64,000 nucleotides of DNA, taken from NCBI GenBank assembly GCA_947497485.1, contig CANMHB010000003.1:124001-188000 (forward strand). Reading direction: 5' to 3'. The stretch is from Flavobacteriales bacterium. Its GTDB lineage: Bacteria; Bacteroidota; Bacteroidia; Flavobacteriales_D; Crocinitomicaceae. The translations under genes were made by a program, and so were the position numbers. Of the stretch, positions 42,832 to 52,573 are shown one piece after another (position 1 is the stretch's first letter; every line of letters starts with the position of its first letter). Below the pieces are notes generated by a model. The model saw only the letters and a list, made by a program, of their open reading frames with translations, did not search any database and had not been told where the DNA came from.

Positions 42832-43652
42832 TTTTTAGATAAATTTCTTCCACGATAAATAATCAACAATTTATTAAGACTTTTTATATCAGTTGTCAGA
42901 TCATCGATATAAAATTCAATTTGACCAATTTGGCAAGAATAAACTAATTTTCGTTTAATTGATTTTCCGCTACCTTCAGTGCAAACTTCTTCATCATATA
43001 TTTGGGACCATTCATGAAAACCGAATTCTGAAGTTTCAATTCCTTTTTCATTAAGAATTAATTGAGGTTCCCTATTTTTCGCTTTTTTGAAACTTTTGAC
43101 TAAAAAATAAATGGAAATTGCAATCATAATGATTCCTAATGTCGGACTTTGATTATTAATTAAATTTCCAATTCCAATCATCATTACTACAAACCCCATT
43201 CCCACTTGTGTATAAACATTAAATTTCGAATAATAAATCAAAGTTGTTTTTGGAATACTTGGATCATCCACAAAAACATCAGCTTTATCAAATTTTACGA
43301 GAAGTTTTTCCCAAGTATCTTTTTGATTCTGATTTCTAAATTCAGTTTTTTCAAAAAAACTACCATCTTTCCAAATCAACTTTTCGCGGATTGCTCTCTT
43401 TTTCAATTCGTGAACATTTCGAACATTCTCAAAAGCCCAAATTCGCCATTTAGTAATAAAAAAACTCCAATATAACCATGCAGGTATTATGGCTATAATA
43501 ATGCTCAAAGGAGCAAACCAATAAGGAACGATTTTATTAATTGCTAAAAACAATCCAAGGAAAATACCAATAAGAATTATGAGACTTATTGGCACTGTTA
43601 TCATTCGATGTCCTTTCGAAATGGCCTCGTCTACGGAAACTGTTTCAAACAT
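42828..43652 (-). CDS. Membrane protein of unknown function
   Basis: 274 residues with two N-terminal hydrophobic segments (ITVPISLIILIGIFLGLFLA, FAPLSIIIAIIPAWLYWSFF), a soluble middle (VHELKKRAIREKLIWKDGSF), two more hydrophobic segments (VGMGFVVMMIGIGNL, LGIIMIAISIYFLVKSF) and a C-terminal cytosolic or periplasmic domain (LILNEKGIETSEFGFHEWSQ). The last part resembles small PH-like/bacterial membrane-domain proteins, but no family is assigned. It overlaps tex by ATGA, so both are translated from one mRNA. Confidence 0.7.
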   Translation of the reverse strand: MFETVSVDEAISKGHRMITVPISLIILIGIFLGLFLAINKIVPYWFAPLSIIIAIIPAWLYWSFFITKWRIWAFENVRNVHELKKRAIREKLIWKDGSFFEKTEFRNQNQKDTWEKLLVKFDKADVFVDDPSIPKTTLIYYSKFNVYTQVGMGFVVMMIGIGNLINNQSPTLGIIMIAISIYFLVKSFKKAKNREPQLILNEKGIETSEFGFHEWSQIYDEEVCTEGSGKSIKRKLVYSCQIGQIEFYIDDLTTDIKSLNKLLIIYRGRNLSKK

Positions 43653-43670
43653 ATTTAAATTACTTTTGAA

Positions 43671-46136
43671 TCACATATCTCCACTACCCTCTGAACCGGG
43701 CAATCTAGATTTATTAGACATCTCAAGTTTTCCGAATTTGTAGGAAAGATTAAGGAATATCCTTCTTGTCAACCATTTGAATTCAGATTCTTGATAAATC
43801 CCCGGTCGACTAATCTCAAAATAAAATCCTTGTTGATTAAAAATATCTGTAATTCGTGTCCCTACCGAAAGTTTTCCCTGAAAAAATTTCTTATCAAATG
43901 CTAAATCTATAGGGCCTTGACGTTGGGCAATTCCCTGAACCGTAATTCTTCTTCCATTGTAAGTTGCACTCAATTGAACAGTAGCAGTTTTTTTCCAGAA
44001 TTCAATGGACATGTTGTATTTAAAATTCATCACATAACCCTGTCTATTAGGAAGTTCGGATGTATTTGTTATGTACCAAATATAATTTCCATTCCAAGAA
44101 AACGTATTTCTCCACCAAGTGTATGGTTTGTAATTTACAACCAGCTCTTGTCCTAAGGTATGCGTCTCACCAATATTTCTAAACGTGACTGCGCTTGTTC
44201 CGTTTTCATAAAACTCTTTGAATCTAGAGATTACACCTTTGCTATTTCTGTAGTATGCACTTGCTAAAACAGACCATTTTTTTTGATCATGTGAAAAAGA
44301 AAAATCGTAAGAATCAATAAACTCTGGCTTCAAATAAGGATTCCCTTTTCGCAAGTTAAATGGATCTGCATAGGAAGTAAAGGGATTCATGTCAGCCGAA
44401 GTTGCCCGTGTAATTCGCTTGCTGTAGCTAAGTCCGATTTCTGTTTTTTCAGCCAAAGAGTATCGAATATGAGCCGATGGAAAATAATTGAAATAATTAT
44501 TGACAATTCGAATGGTATCTGAAATCAAATTAGGGATTTGAAAAGCTTGTTCCAATCGAATTCCACCTTGATATTTGAACTTTCCAATTTGTTGACCAAA
44601 AATTCCATAAACACTATAAATTTGTTCATTGTATCGGTACTGAAAATTGGCCAATGTGTCGTCGAACCATAAATTAGACAACGTATCACGCGTCTGAGAA
44701 ATCGGATTTACAGCTTGCTGGGAAAAAATTGCCTTTGTTCCTGTTTCCATTCTCGCATTAATTCTGGGAAACAAATACGTAAAATCAAATTGGAAATTGG
44801 AAATGTTATTTTGCTCTTTATTGAAGATTTGCTGAGACAATTTATTTTTATTACTCAAAGTTGAATCAGGATTGTAATAAATATTTTGATAATACCCTTG
44901 AATCGATTCATTACCGAACGATTGACTTGCATCAAAAACAAAATTTCCTCGCTCGTTTTTCAAATCATGACGAAAATTCAAATTGACATCGTAATTATGT
45001 TGTTGAGATGGATCATAAGAAACTCTTCGCCACAAATCAATGGATGATGACGAATTAGAATAAACATTACTCCAAAGATCACCTGTTCGATCTCTACGAC
45101 CAACATTTCCAGTGGCTGAAAAGGCTAACGTATTTCTTCCTTTCAGGAAAAAATCAGCTCCAATTCTAAAACTATTTCCTGCGTTCAGATCCGTTCCCAA
45201 ACGATTTTGATCCACGAACAAATCATCTCCAGAACTTAACGTTTGTTTAATAAAAGAATAATTATTTCGATAACCATCTAAATATCGGTAATTGTATATT
45301 CCGTAAACATTAACCCAACCATTTCGGTAACTTAAGGATGCATTTCCTTCGGCTACATTTCCTCCAGTTAAATCTCCTGAACCAAGGTTTAGTGAAACGG
45401 ATCCATTTAGCCCTTTTAATTTATTTTTTTTTAAAACGATATTTATAATTCCAGAGGTGCCATCAGGGTTATACTTCGCTGAAGGATTCGTAACAATTTC
45501 GATTCGCTCCACAGAACCTGCTGGTAAAGCATCCAATAATGACTTTCCATTCCCTCCGGAAAGCGAACTTTGCCTTCCATCAATTAAAACCGTTACAGTA
45601 CCTTCACCACGCAACATTACATTTCCATCTTGATCTACTTCAACCGAAGGTAAACGGTTCAAAATATCGTTAGCAGTTCCACCTTTTACGGATAAATCCT
45701 CTGCAACATTATAAATTTTCTTATCAATCCCAGTTGTAAGAACATCGGATTTTCCAACGACTTTTACATCCTTTAAAACAACTTCTTTATTGGGTGAAAG
45801 TTTAATGGTTCCAATGTTGACCAATTTTGTATTGGCTGTTAAAAGCACCGGCGAAATAAACTTTGATTCTAGGCCCATTAGCGAAATTTTCAGAATGAAA
45901 GTTCCAAAAGGCAAATTATCCATATTAAATTTTCCGTCAGCATCGGAATAAACGCCCGAAATTACAGAAGAGTCTGTTTGAGACAACAATTTTAAGGAAA
46001 CATACTCAATTGCCTTATCGGTTTGTTCATTTATAACCTTCCCAAACAAAGATCCTTCACCTTGGTTTGGCTTATTTTGTGAAAAAGCGATTGATAATGG
46101 AAATAAGATTATTAAAAATATAAGATTTCTTAGCAT
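43671..46136 (-). CDS. TonB-dependent outer-membrane receptor with CarboxypepD_reg domain
   Basis: 821 residues. Signal peptide (MLRNLIFLIILFPLSIAFSQ), a carboxypeptidase-regulatory-like domain (GSLFGKVINEQTDKAIEYVS, GVYSDADGKFNMDNLPFGTF), a plug (NDILNRLPSVEVDQDGNVML, VLIDGRQSSLSGGNGKSLLD, IEIVTNPSAKYNPDGTSGII), and a 22-strand-type barrel with typical strands (FKYQGGIRLEQAF, IGLSYSKRITRATS) ending SYKFGKLEMSNKSR. Imports a large ligand, probably with a TonB box near the N-terminus. No partner lipoprotein (SusD) is adjacent, so it is not a standard SusC pair. Confidence 0.9.
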   Translation of the reverse strand: MLRNLIFLIILFPLSIAFSQNKPNQGEGSLFGKVINEQTDKAIEYVSLKLLSQTDSSVISGVYSDADGKFNMDNLPFGTFILKISLMGLESKFISPVLLTANTKLVNIGTIKLSPNKEVVLKDVKVVGKSDVLTTGIDKKIYNVAEDLSVKGGTANDILNRLPSVEVDQDGNVMLRGEGTVTVLIDGRQSSLSGGNGKSLLDALPAGSVERIEIVTNPSAKYNPDGTSGIINIVLKKNKLKGLNGSVSLNLGSGDLTGGNVAEGNASLSYRNGWVNVYGIYNYRYLDGYRNNYSFIKQTLSSGDDLFVDQNRLGTDLNAGNSFRIGADFFLKGRNTLAFSATGNVGRRDRTGDLWSNVYSNSSSSIDLWRRVSYDPSQQHNYDVNLNFRHDLKNERGNFVFDASQSFGNESIQGYYQNIYYNPDSTLSNKNKLSQQIFNKEQNNISNFQFDFTYLFPRINARMETGTKAIFSQQAVNPISQTRDTLSNLWFDDTLANFQYRYNEQIYSVYGIFGQQIGKFKYQGGIRLEQAFQIPNLISDTIRIVNNYFNYFPSAHIRYSLAEKTEIGLSYSKRITRATSADMNPFTSYADPFNLRKGNPYLKPEFIDSYDFSFSHDQKKWSVLASAYYRNSKGVISRFKEFYENGTSAVTFRNIGETHTLGQELVVNYKPYTWWRNTFSWNGNYIWYITNTSELPNRQGYVMNFKYNMSIEFWKKTATVQLSATYNGRRITVQGIAQRQGPIDLAFDKKFFQGKLSVGTRITDIFNQQGFYFEISRPGIYQESEFKWLTRRIFLNLSYKFGKLEMSNKSRLPGSEGSGDM

Positions 46137-46281
46137 AATTCGTTTGCAAAACTAAGAAATTACCGAAATAAAAAAGGTTTTCAATAATCTTTCAATTAAA
46201 TCAGAAAAGGAAAACTTTGGAAATAAAATAAACGCTGTGCTTGTCAAAAAAATAATTATTTTTGCACCTAAAATTTAGAAT

Positions 46282-46923
46282 ATGTTAGAAAACTTAAGTT
46301 TTGACCTTCTTAAATCAAAATTTAATTCCGATAAGAAATTTAAATTAGGTACTTACTTTGTTGGTGGAATCGTTGGACTTGGATTAGTATTTTTATTATA
46401 CCGTCAATTTATGTGGTTACCGGATAATGAGAAATCAAACGATGGTTGGTGGATTGCCATGAATTATATATCAAAAGATTCCACTGATCAAGCAATCAAG
46501 GCATTGGAACCATTTGTTCGCAATTATGATGGTAAATCAGGAGGTGAAATTGGACAATATTTATTGGCAACCCAATACATGAAAAAAGGTCAATTTAAAA
46601 AAGCACTAGACAATTTAGAGGATGTTGATTTGGATGACACGTATCTTCGTGTTTTCTCCACAGGTCTTCAAGGTGATTGCTTATCTGAGATGAAAAAATA
46701 CGATGAGGCTGAGCACAAGTATTTCGAAGCAGCAGAAATGGAAGATAATGAATTTACGAGTCCAATGTATTTATTCAAAGCCGGTTTATGTGCTGAGAAA
46801 CTAAAGAAATTTGATAAAGCAACTGAATACTACACTTCCATTCAAGATAATTATCCAACTTTTGCATCACAAAAGTCTATCGAGAAGTTCTTATCTCGTT
46901 CGAGCAACAACATTGTTAAATAA
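46282..46923 (+). CDS. Membrane-anchored TPR-like protein
   Basis: 213 residues. One N-terminal hydrophobic segment (YFVGGIVGLGLVFLLYRQFM) after about 25 polar residues, then TPR-type helical pairs (TDQAIKALEPFVRNYDGKSG, QYMKKGQFKKALDNLEDVD, MKKYDEAEHKYFEAAEMEDN, LKKFDKATEYYTSIQDNYP). The architecture resembles the periplasmic chaperone-like YfgM group: an anchored TPR facing the periplasm. It ends 2 nt before ribH, a pairing often seen in Flavobacteriia. A TATTTTTG at 46257-46264 may be its -7 box. Confidence 0.82.
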   Translation: MLENLSFDLLKSKFNSDKKFKLGTYFVGGIVGLGLVFLLYRQFMWLPDNEKSNDGWWIAMNYISKDSTDQAIKALEPFVRNYDGKSGGEIGQYLLATQYMKKGQFKKALDNLEDVDLDDTYLRVFSTGLQGDCLSEMKKYDEAEHKYFEAAEMEDNEFTSPMYLFKAGLCAEKLKKFDKATEYYTSIQDNYPTFASQKSIEKFLSRSSNNIVK

Positions 46924-46925
46924 CA

Positions 46926-47420
46926 ATGGCTACAGCCAATAGAAATTTATCTTATTACAAGAAGGAAGAAATTCCGAATGGTGCCGATTATAAAATCGGC
47001 ATTGTTGTTTCTGAATGGAATGATGAAATCACTTTAAATCTTTTAAAAGGTGCGAAAGAAACCCTTGTTGAAAATGGTGTTTTAAATGAAAACATCTTTA
47101 TTCAATTCGTTCCTGGAGCATTTGAACTGCCATTGGGTACTCAATATTTTTGTGAAAACGGCATTGTAGACGGAGTTATTGCAATCGGAGTTGTAATTCA
47201 AGGTGAAACAAAGCATTTTGACTTTGTTTGTTCAGGTACAACAAAAGGAATAATGGATGTAATGTTGAAATATAATACACCTGTCGCTTTTTGTGTTTTG
47301 ACAGACAATAATATACAGCAATCTATTGACCGTTCAGGTGGAAGACATGGAAACAAAGGAATCGAGGCAGCTGTAGCTTGTCTAAAAATGATTTCAAACA
47401 AACGTTCGTTTAACTCATAA
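46926..47420 (+). CDS. ribH: 6,7-dimethyl-8-ribityllumazine synthase
   Basis: 164 residues. Catalyses the penultimate riboflavin step. Motifs: IGIVVSEWNDEITLNLLKGA, FVPGAFELPLGTQYF, AIGVVIQGETKHFDFVCSGT with the catalytic-site histidine H97, and PVAFCVLTDNNIQQSIDRSG. The N-terminal tail of about 20 residues is longer than the minimal enzyme, as in many Bacteroidetes. No FMN riboswitch is visible upstream because the gap to the TPR gene is only 2 nt. Confidence 0.94.
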   Translation: MATANRNLSYYKKEEIPNGADYKIGIVVSEWNDEITLNLLKGAKETLVENGVLNENIFIQFVPGAFELPLGTQYFCENGIVDGVIAIGVVIQGETKHFDFVCSGTTKGIMDVMLKYNTPVAFCVLTDNNIQQSIDRSGGRHGNKGIEAAVACLKMISNKRSFNS

Positions 47421-47430
47421 TCTAAAGTAA

Positions 47431-48816
47431 ATGACATTAATTAAATCGATCTCGGGAATTCGAGGTACTATCGGTGGACAAGTAGATAATGCCCTGACTC
47501 CAATTGACGCTGTAAAATTCGCAGCAGCTTATGGTACATGGATATTAAAACGAAATCCGAATACAAAACTTAAGGTTGTAATTGGACGAGATGCACGAAT
47601 CTCAGGACAAATGATTTCTGATTTGGTTGTTTCAACATTGGTTGGACTTGGTATTGACGTTGTAAATTTAGGATTATCCACTACCCCAACGTTAGAGGTT
47701 GCTGTTCCAATGGAAAATGCTCATGGAGGAATTATTTTAACAGCAAGCCACAATCCGAAACAATGGAACGCATTGAAGTTACTCAATGAAAAAGGTGAAT
47801 TTATTTCAGGTGCAGACGGCGAAAAAGTTCTAGAAATAGCGAATAAGGAATCATTCAATTTTGCAGACGTTGATAACCTTGGTGGTGTAACACATGATGA
47901 TTCATATATGCAAAAACACATTGATGCGATTTTGGCTTTGCCTTTGGTAGACAAAAAAGCAATTGAAGCTGCCAATTTCAAAATCGTGGTGGATGCTGTG
48001 AATTCAAGCGGAGGTATTTTTGTTCCTGCATTATTAAAACAATTGGGCGTAACCCAAATCACCGAAATGTATTGCGAACCGACCGGTCATTTCCCCCACA
48101 ACCCGGAACCATTACCAGAACACTTGACAGACTTATCAAATAAAATTAAAGAAATAGGAGCTCACGTAGGAATAACTGTTGACCCTGACGTTGATCGTTT
48201 GGCACTTGTTTGTGAAGACGGCTCCATGTTTGGTGAAGAATACACCTTAGTTGCTGTTGCTGACTATGTTCTTAAACATACACCAGGAGCAACCGTTTCG
48301 AACCTTTCCTCTACTCGAGCACTAAGAGACATTACCGAAGCAATTGGTCAAAACTATTCTGCCGCAGCAGTTGGAGAAGTCAATGTTGTTGCAAAAATGA
48401 AAGAGATCAATGCCGTGATTGGTGGTGAAGGTAATGGTGGTGTGATTTACCCAGAACTGCATTACGGTAGAGATTCTTTAGTTGGTATCGCCTTATTTTT
48501 GAGTCATTTAGCGCAAGAACGAAAATCTTTGTCTGAACTAAGGGATTCATATCCGAAATACACTATTTCAAAAAATAAAATTGAGTTAACTCCAGAAATA
48601 AATGTTGACATCGTTCTTGAAAAAATGGCAGCAAAATATGCTCATGAAGAAGTCGATACAACCGATGGTGTAAAAATATACATCGGCAAAGAATGGGTTC
48701 ATTTGCGCAAAAGCAATACCGAACCAATAATTAGAATATATTCCGAAAGTAAAAGTGCGGAGGCCGCAGATATTTTAGCTGAGCGAATTATTACTGAAAT
48801 TAAAGAACTCATATAA
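47431..48816 (+). CDS. glmM: Phosphoglucosamine mutase (alpha-D-phosphohexomutase family)
   Basis: 461 residues. Phosphoserine loop TASHNP (S106), metal-binding DPDVDR (251-256), sugar-binding GGEGNGGVIYPELHYGRD, and a C-terminal phosphate-binding IYIGKEWVHLRKSNTEPIIR. The GEGNGG form of the sugar loop is characteristic of the archaeal/Bacteroidetes phosphoglucosamine mutase group, which makes glucosamine 1-phosphate for UDP-GlcNAc. A phosphomannomutase activity cannot be excluded from sequence. It starts 10 nt after ribH. Confidence 0.88.
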   Translation: MTLIKSISGIRGTIGGQVDNALTPIDAVKFAAAYGTWILKRNPNTKLKVVIGRDARISGQMISDLVVSTLVGLGIDVVNLGLSTTPTLEVAVPMENAHGGIILTASHNPKQWNALKLLNEKGEFISGADGEKVLEIANKESFNFADVDNLGGVTHDDSYMQKHIDAILALPLVDKKAIEAANFKIVVDAVNSSGGIFVPALLKQLGVTQITEMYCEPTGHFPHNPEPLPEHLTDLSNKIKEIGAHVGITVDPDVDRLALVCEDGSMFGEEYTLVAVADYVLKHTPGATVSNLSSTRALRDITEAIGQNYSAAAVGEVNVVAKMKEINAVIGGEGNGGVIYPELHYGRDSLVGIALFLSHLAQERKSLSELRDSYPKYTISKNKIELTPEINVDIVLEKMAAKYAHEEVDTTDGVKIYIGKEWVHLRKSNTEPIIRIYSESKSAEAADILAERIITEIKELI

Positions 48817-48848
48817 ATTTCAAGACATAATTTCAGAAATTTTATAAT

Positions 48849-49733
48849 ATGAAAGTTCTAATTTCTTTTCTACTTTTTTCATCAATATTGAGTGCCCAAA
48901 ATCACCTCACTCCACGAGAAGTCTATGATTTTTCAATTGGAGATACACTTGAATACTATATTGCCGTTGGCACTGAATTTACAATGTATCAAAATCGAGG
49001 AACTACACGCTACGCTATTGAAGATAAAATTTATTCAACAGATAGTTCAGAAATTTGCTACACTGTAAGCAATAAATCATACAACCGCGTTTTTAACAGT
49101 TCAACTGGAATGTATGACACAATTAGGTGGACAGGAAGTGACATGTGGTGTTATTCAAACTTAGATTCAAATTTAAAGTATCTACCGGATTACAATTATG
49201 CAAGTTTTTATGATTCAATAGAAATAGCTACGATGGCTGCGAATTGCCCGATAAATGGAAATCTTGAATATAAGGACACAGTTTTATTGGACAATTCATT
49301 TAATACTCTCACATCCTTGCATTATTCGCAAATTTTTGAAACATGCAATAACCTAGAACTTCTAGAACAATTTAAAATTGGATTCGGAAAAATAAGCAGT
49401 GAATTTAGTTACGAGACAAGCACATATGTCTCTTACCAGGATACCATTTTGACCTTCATTGTAAAAAACGGAATTTCTTATGGTGTGAAGGATCCTGTTC
49501 TTAGAAATGAATCAATTTATATGGAACAATTTTCCATACTAGAAAACCCAACTAGTTCACTATTAATACTAAATGGATACGTTGGATTAATTGAAATACT
49601 AGATTTAAGAGGGAACAAAGTTGTTGAAATTAATTCCATAAAAAATGGAAATGACATTTCATTTCTTGAAAATGGATTTTATTTTGTTCGCCCTAAAGGC
49701 TCTTTCAATTCAATTAAATTCCTAAAAATTTAA
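48849..49733 (+). CDS. Secreted protein of unknown function with T9SS type-A sorting tail
   Basis: 294 residues. Signal peptide MKVLISFLLFSSILSAQ, then a beta-rich middle with several cysteines (SSEICYTVSNKSYNRVFNSS, DMWCYSN, ATMAANCPINGN, FETCNNLELLEQF) that could form disulfides. The last 70 residues (SILENPTSSLLILNGY, IEILDLRGNKVVE, NGNDISFLENGFYFVRPK, FNSIKFLKI) are a somewhat diverged T9SS type-A sorting domain. No domain recognised in the middle; predicted extracellular. Confidence 0.75.
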   Translation: MKVLISFLLFSSILSAQNHLTPREVYDFSIGDTLEYYIAVGTEFTMYQNRGTTRYAIEDKIYSTDSSEICYTVSNKSYNRVFNSSTGMYDTIRWTGSDMWCYSNLDSNLKYLPDYNYASFYDSIEIATMAANCPINGNLEYKDTVLLDNSFNTLTSLHYSQIFETCNNLELLEQFKIGFGKISSEFSYETSTYVSYQDTILTFIVKNGISYGVKDPVLRNESIYMEQFSILENPTSSLLILNGYVGLIEILDLRGNKVVEINSIKNGNDISFLENGFYFVRPKGSFNSIKFLKI

Positions 49734-49764
49734 GCGTAAATTCAATTTTAAAAGAATTCAGTTT

Positions 49765-50040
49765 TTACTTCGCCATAATTTGATCTTCGACAGATTGGGC
49801 AATTGCTGATTTTTCGATTCTTAATTTAGAATTATCAGATTGAATTAACACTGTCGACTCAGCGATTTCAAGAATTTTTCCGTGAATCCCACCTATGGTT
49901 ACAATCTTGTCTCCTGGTTTTAACCCTTCTCTAAATTTCTTTAATTCTTTCTGTTTCTTCGTTTGTGGACGAATCATGAAAAAATAAAACACAAAAATCA
50001 TTAAAACGATAATGACAATGTTCATCGAATTCTTATCCAT
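49765..50040 (-). CDS. yajC: Preprotein translocase auxiliary subunit YajC
   Basis: 91 residues: one N-terminal helix ([20 protein letters not shown]) followed by a soluble domain with the family signature [20 protein letters not shown] and [10 protein letters not shown]. YajC joins SecDF in the inner-membrane translocase. It is downstream of DUF1573 and nusB, the usual flavobacterial order. Confidence 0.92.
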   Translation of the reverse strand: MDKNSMNIVIIVLMIFVFYFFMIRPQTKKQKELKKFREGLKPGDKIVTIGGIHGKILEIAESTVLIQSDNSKLRIEKSAIAQSVEDQIMAK

Positions 50041-50043
50041 AAT

Positions 50044-50433
50044 TTACTTTTTTAATGTTCCTTTAATTGTTACTACGGTTAAATTCGGCTCCGTATTCGC
50101 CATAATTGTTACTGATTTAACAATATTTTTTGAAGATAAATTCTCAGTATTCACCTCTGCAATTATTTCTCCGGTTTCACCAGGTTGAATAGGTTCTTCA
50201 GGTTTTTCCGCAACCGTGCACGAGCATGATCCACGCACTTCTCCAAAAACCAATGGGTAATCTCCAGTATTTTCGACTTTAAACCGAGCTTTAATAATTT
50301 CTCCTTTAATAACAGTGCCCGCGTTAAATTCTGGTGTAATTTCCATCGTTGTTTTCTGACCAACTTCAATTTTTTGTTCCTCACCACAAGCGAAAAGCAA
50401 AAGTGATAATGCAATTAATGATAATTTTCTCAT
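50044..50433 (-). CDS. DUF1573 lipoprotein
   Basis: 129 residues. Lipobox LLFAC after MRKLSLIALSLL gives a short lipoprotein signal. The mature part is an immunoglobulin-like DUF1573 domain: FNAGTVIKGEIIKARFKVEN, NTGDYPLVFGEVRGSCSCTV with the conserved CSC motif, and VTIKGTLKK at the end. Likely anchored in the outer or inner membrane facing the periplasm; role unknown. It lies 3 nt from yajC and 12 nt from nusB in one unit. Confidence 0.88.
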   Translation of the reverse strand: MRKLSLIALSLLLFACGEEQKIEVGQKTTMEITPEFNAGTVIKGEIIKARFKVENTGDYPLVFGEVRGSCSCTVAEKPEEPIQPGETGEIIAEVNTENLSSKNIVKSVTIMANTEPNLTVVTIKGTLKK

Positions 50434-50445
50434 AGATGTTAATAT

Positions 50446-51393
50446 TTATGATAACAATCCTCTTCCAGTTTTAATAATTTTTTTCTCTTTCGTTAATCTC
50501 GAAATTGCTTTATCTAATATTCCATTGATAAAAACATTACTCTTCGGAGTACTATAAAATTTCGAAATCTCTATGTATTCATTTAAGGTAACTTTGGTCG
50601 GAATACTGCTAAAACTTTGAAGTTCCGAAACAGCCATTTTAAGAAGTAAAATATCCATTTTTGCAATACGATCCAAATCCCAATTATCAGCTAATTCATT
50701 GATTAAATGCTCATTTTCATTATCCATTTCAATCGTACGTTTAACTAAATTTAAAACGAAATCTTTTTCATCATCATCCTCTTTAAACAAGGGAAGAACC
50801 TTCATCAATCCTTTTTCGGGAATAGTCTTTAACGTTTTTATAACCATAGAACAGCATAGATCCAAATCATCTAACCAATGGATGCTCATTTCTTCAAAAA
50901 AATGATACAAATAGGACGAATTTGCAATTTCGTTTTTAAACAATTGTACGGCAAAAGATTTATCTTCCTCAAATCCGCTAAGACCGTTATTCATGTGCTC
51001 AAAAAACACTTCACTTTCCATAATCTGTAAATACATTTTACGGAAAATCTCTTGATTTACAGCTCCTATCCAATTTACTTTGCGCGATTCTGAAAGTTTT
51101 CTTAAATCATCACAACCTGCTATTTGTTTGACAACAAGATTATTAACCAGTTTAAGATTGGGATTCAAATCTTCGGCTGTAGGTCTAAATTTCTTCTTTC
51201 GTTCTTCTATTTTGTTTTCCGCAGCTCGTTCAACCTCTGGCAGCGTTAAAAGTAAATAAAGATACATGTCATACATTCGTTCAACCGAAAACAGAACTTC
51301 TTTTTGAGCCTTTAAAACATCAGTTTCATTCGACTGGTAGAAAGCGTATAGAATCTGAAGAACTTTAATTCGAAGATGTCTTCTATTAAGCAT
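50446..51393 (-). CDS. nusB: Transcription antitermination protein NusB (long Bacteroidetes form)
   Basis: 315 residues, roughly twice the E. coli length, as is usual in Bacteroidetes. The start MLNRRHLRIKVLQILYAFYQ carries the RNA-binding arginine-rich helix, and the C-terminal third (LADNWDLDRIAKMDILLLKM, FSSIPTKVTLNEYIEISKFY, SNVFINGILDKAISRL) is the canonical NusB core. The extra middle helices are of unclear function. NusB with NusE (S10) binds boxA RNA in rRNA operons. It is followed by the DUF1573 and yajC genes. Confidence 0.92.
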   Translation of the reverse strand: MLNRRHLRIKVLQILYAFYQSNETDVLKAQKEVLFSVERMYDMYLYLLLTLPEVERAAENKIEERKKKFRPTAEDLNPNLKLVNNLVVKQIAGCDDLRKLSESRKVNWIGAVNQEIFRKMYLQIMESEVFFEHMNNGLSGFEEDKSFAVQLFKNEIANSSYLYHFFEEMSIHWLDDLDLCCSMVIKTLKTIPEKGLMKVLPLFKEDDDEKDFVLNLVKRTIEMDNENEHLINELADNWDLDRIAKMDILLLKMAVSELQSFSSIPTKVTLNEYIEISKFYSTPKSNVFINGILDKAISRLTKEKKIIKTGRGLLS

Positions 51394-51394
51394 A

Positions 51395-52492
51395 TTACAT
51401 TGGAAGTTTTACGCGTCCGATTGCTTCAATTCGTTCTTCTGCTATTTTATTTGCAATTTGAAAAGTAGGAACATTCTCAGATTTGGAGCGATTTACGATA
51501 TTTAAAATAGTATCATAGATTTCCTCTGCTTTTTTATGAGACCATTCGGATGATAATCCCTGAACTTCAGAAAAGCAATTAATTACACCACCTGCATTTA
51601 TAGCGAAATCCGGAGCATAAATAATTCCTTTTTTCATTACATCGATGCCATGTTTTGCTTCTGACTTCAACTGATTATTTGCCGCACCAGCTACAATCGA
51701 ACACTTTAATTTTTCAAGCGTTTCGTCATTTATTGTCGCTCCAAGTGCACACGGCGCATAAATATCCATTTCGATCGAATAAATTTCATCGGGAGCAACT
51801 ACTTTCGCATTGTATTTTTGTGAAACACGTTTTAATGTGTCAGAATGAATATCAGTCACATAAACTTCAGCATTTTCTTTCGTGAGGTGACCAATTAAGT
51901 ATTCACCAACGTGTCCAGCTCCTTGTACTGCTACTTTTTTTCCAGCCAAAGAATCAGTGCCATACTGAACTTTTGCACACGCTTTCATTCCCATATACAC
52001 ACCGTAAGCAGTAACTGGCGAGGGATCACCACTTTTTCCGGGCAAACCAACAACATGTTTTGTTTCCATACTTACCCAATTCATGTCATTCGGATTGATC
52101 CCAACATCCTCTGCCGTAATGTATTTTCCTGCCAAGCTGTTAACAAACTTTCCAAACCTTCTGAAAAGAGCTTCCGATTTTTGTGTTCTAGAATCTCCTA
52201 TAATAACAGCCTTTCCACCACCTAAATTTAGACCGGAAATTGAATTTTTGTAAGTCATACCTCTTGACAGTCGCAAAACGTCATTCAACGCTTCCATTTC
52301 ATTACTGTAGGCCCACATACGCGTTCCGCCCAAAGCAGGTCCAAGAGTTGTATTATGAACTGCAATAATTGCTTTTAAGCCTGTTGATTCGTCGTTACAA
52401 AAAAGGATTTGTTCATGTCCTAGATTTGCCATTTGAGCTATGACCGAATTATCGGAAAGCTCTGAGGCAGAAAATGTTTTTATTTCAGACAT
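51395..52492 (-). CDS. Leucine/phenylalanine/valine dehydrogenase (Glu/Leu/Phe/Val family)
   Basis: 365 residues. Substrate and catalytic region: LGGTRMWAYSNEMEALNDVL and GMTYKNSISGLNLGGGKAVI, with the catalytic lysines in the GMTYKN and GGGKAV motifs. NAD-binding Rossmann part: GKKVAVQGAGHVGEYLIGHL, VYVTDIHSD and CALGATINDETLEKLKCSIV. The family reversibly oxidatively deaminates branched-chain or aromatic amino acids; the exact specificity is not readable here. One nucleotide separates it from nusB, so translation is probably coupled. Confidence 0.88.
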   Translation of the reverse strand: MSEIKTFSASELSDNSVIAQMANLGHEQILFCNDESTGLKAIIAVHNTTLGPALGGTRMWAYSNEMEALNDVLRLSRGMTYKNSISGLNLGGGKAVIIGDSRTQKSEALFRRFGKFVNSLAGKYITAEDVGINPNDMNWVSMETKHVVGLPGKSGDPSPVTAYGVYMGMKACAKVQYGTDSLAGKKVAVQGAGHVGEYLIGHLTKENAEVYVTDIHSDTLKRVSQKYNAKVVAPDEIYSIEMDIYAPCALGATINDETLEKLKCSIVAGAANNQLKSEAKHGIDVMKKGIIYAPDFAINAGGVINCFSEVQGLSSEWSHKKAEEIYDTILNIVNRSKSENVPTFQIANKIAEERIEAIGRVKLPM

Positions 52493-52573
52493 CTTTTATT
52501 TAGTTCGTTAACTTATGACTTGAATGGTTAAATTTGCGTAGCCATTCAGGTTGGCAAAATTAGAAAATTATCT

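Noticed and set aside
46924-46925. FMN riboswitch for ribH
   Set aside because: Only 2 nt separate the TPR gene and ribH, so there is no room for a riboswitch here.
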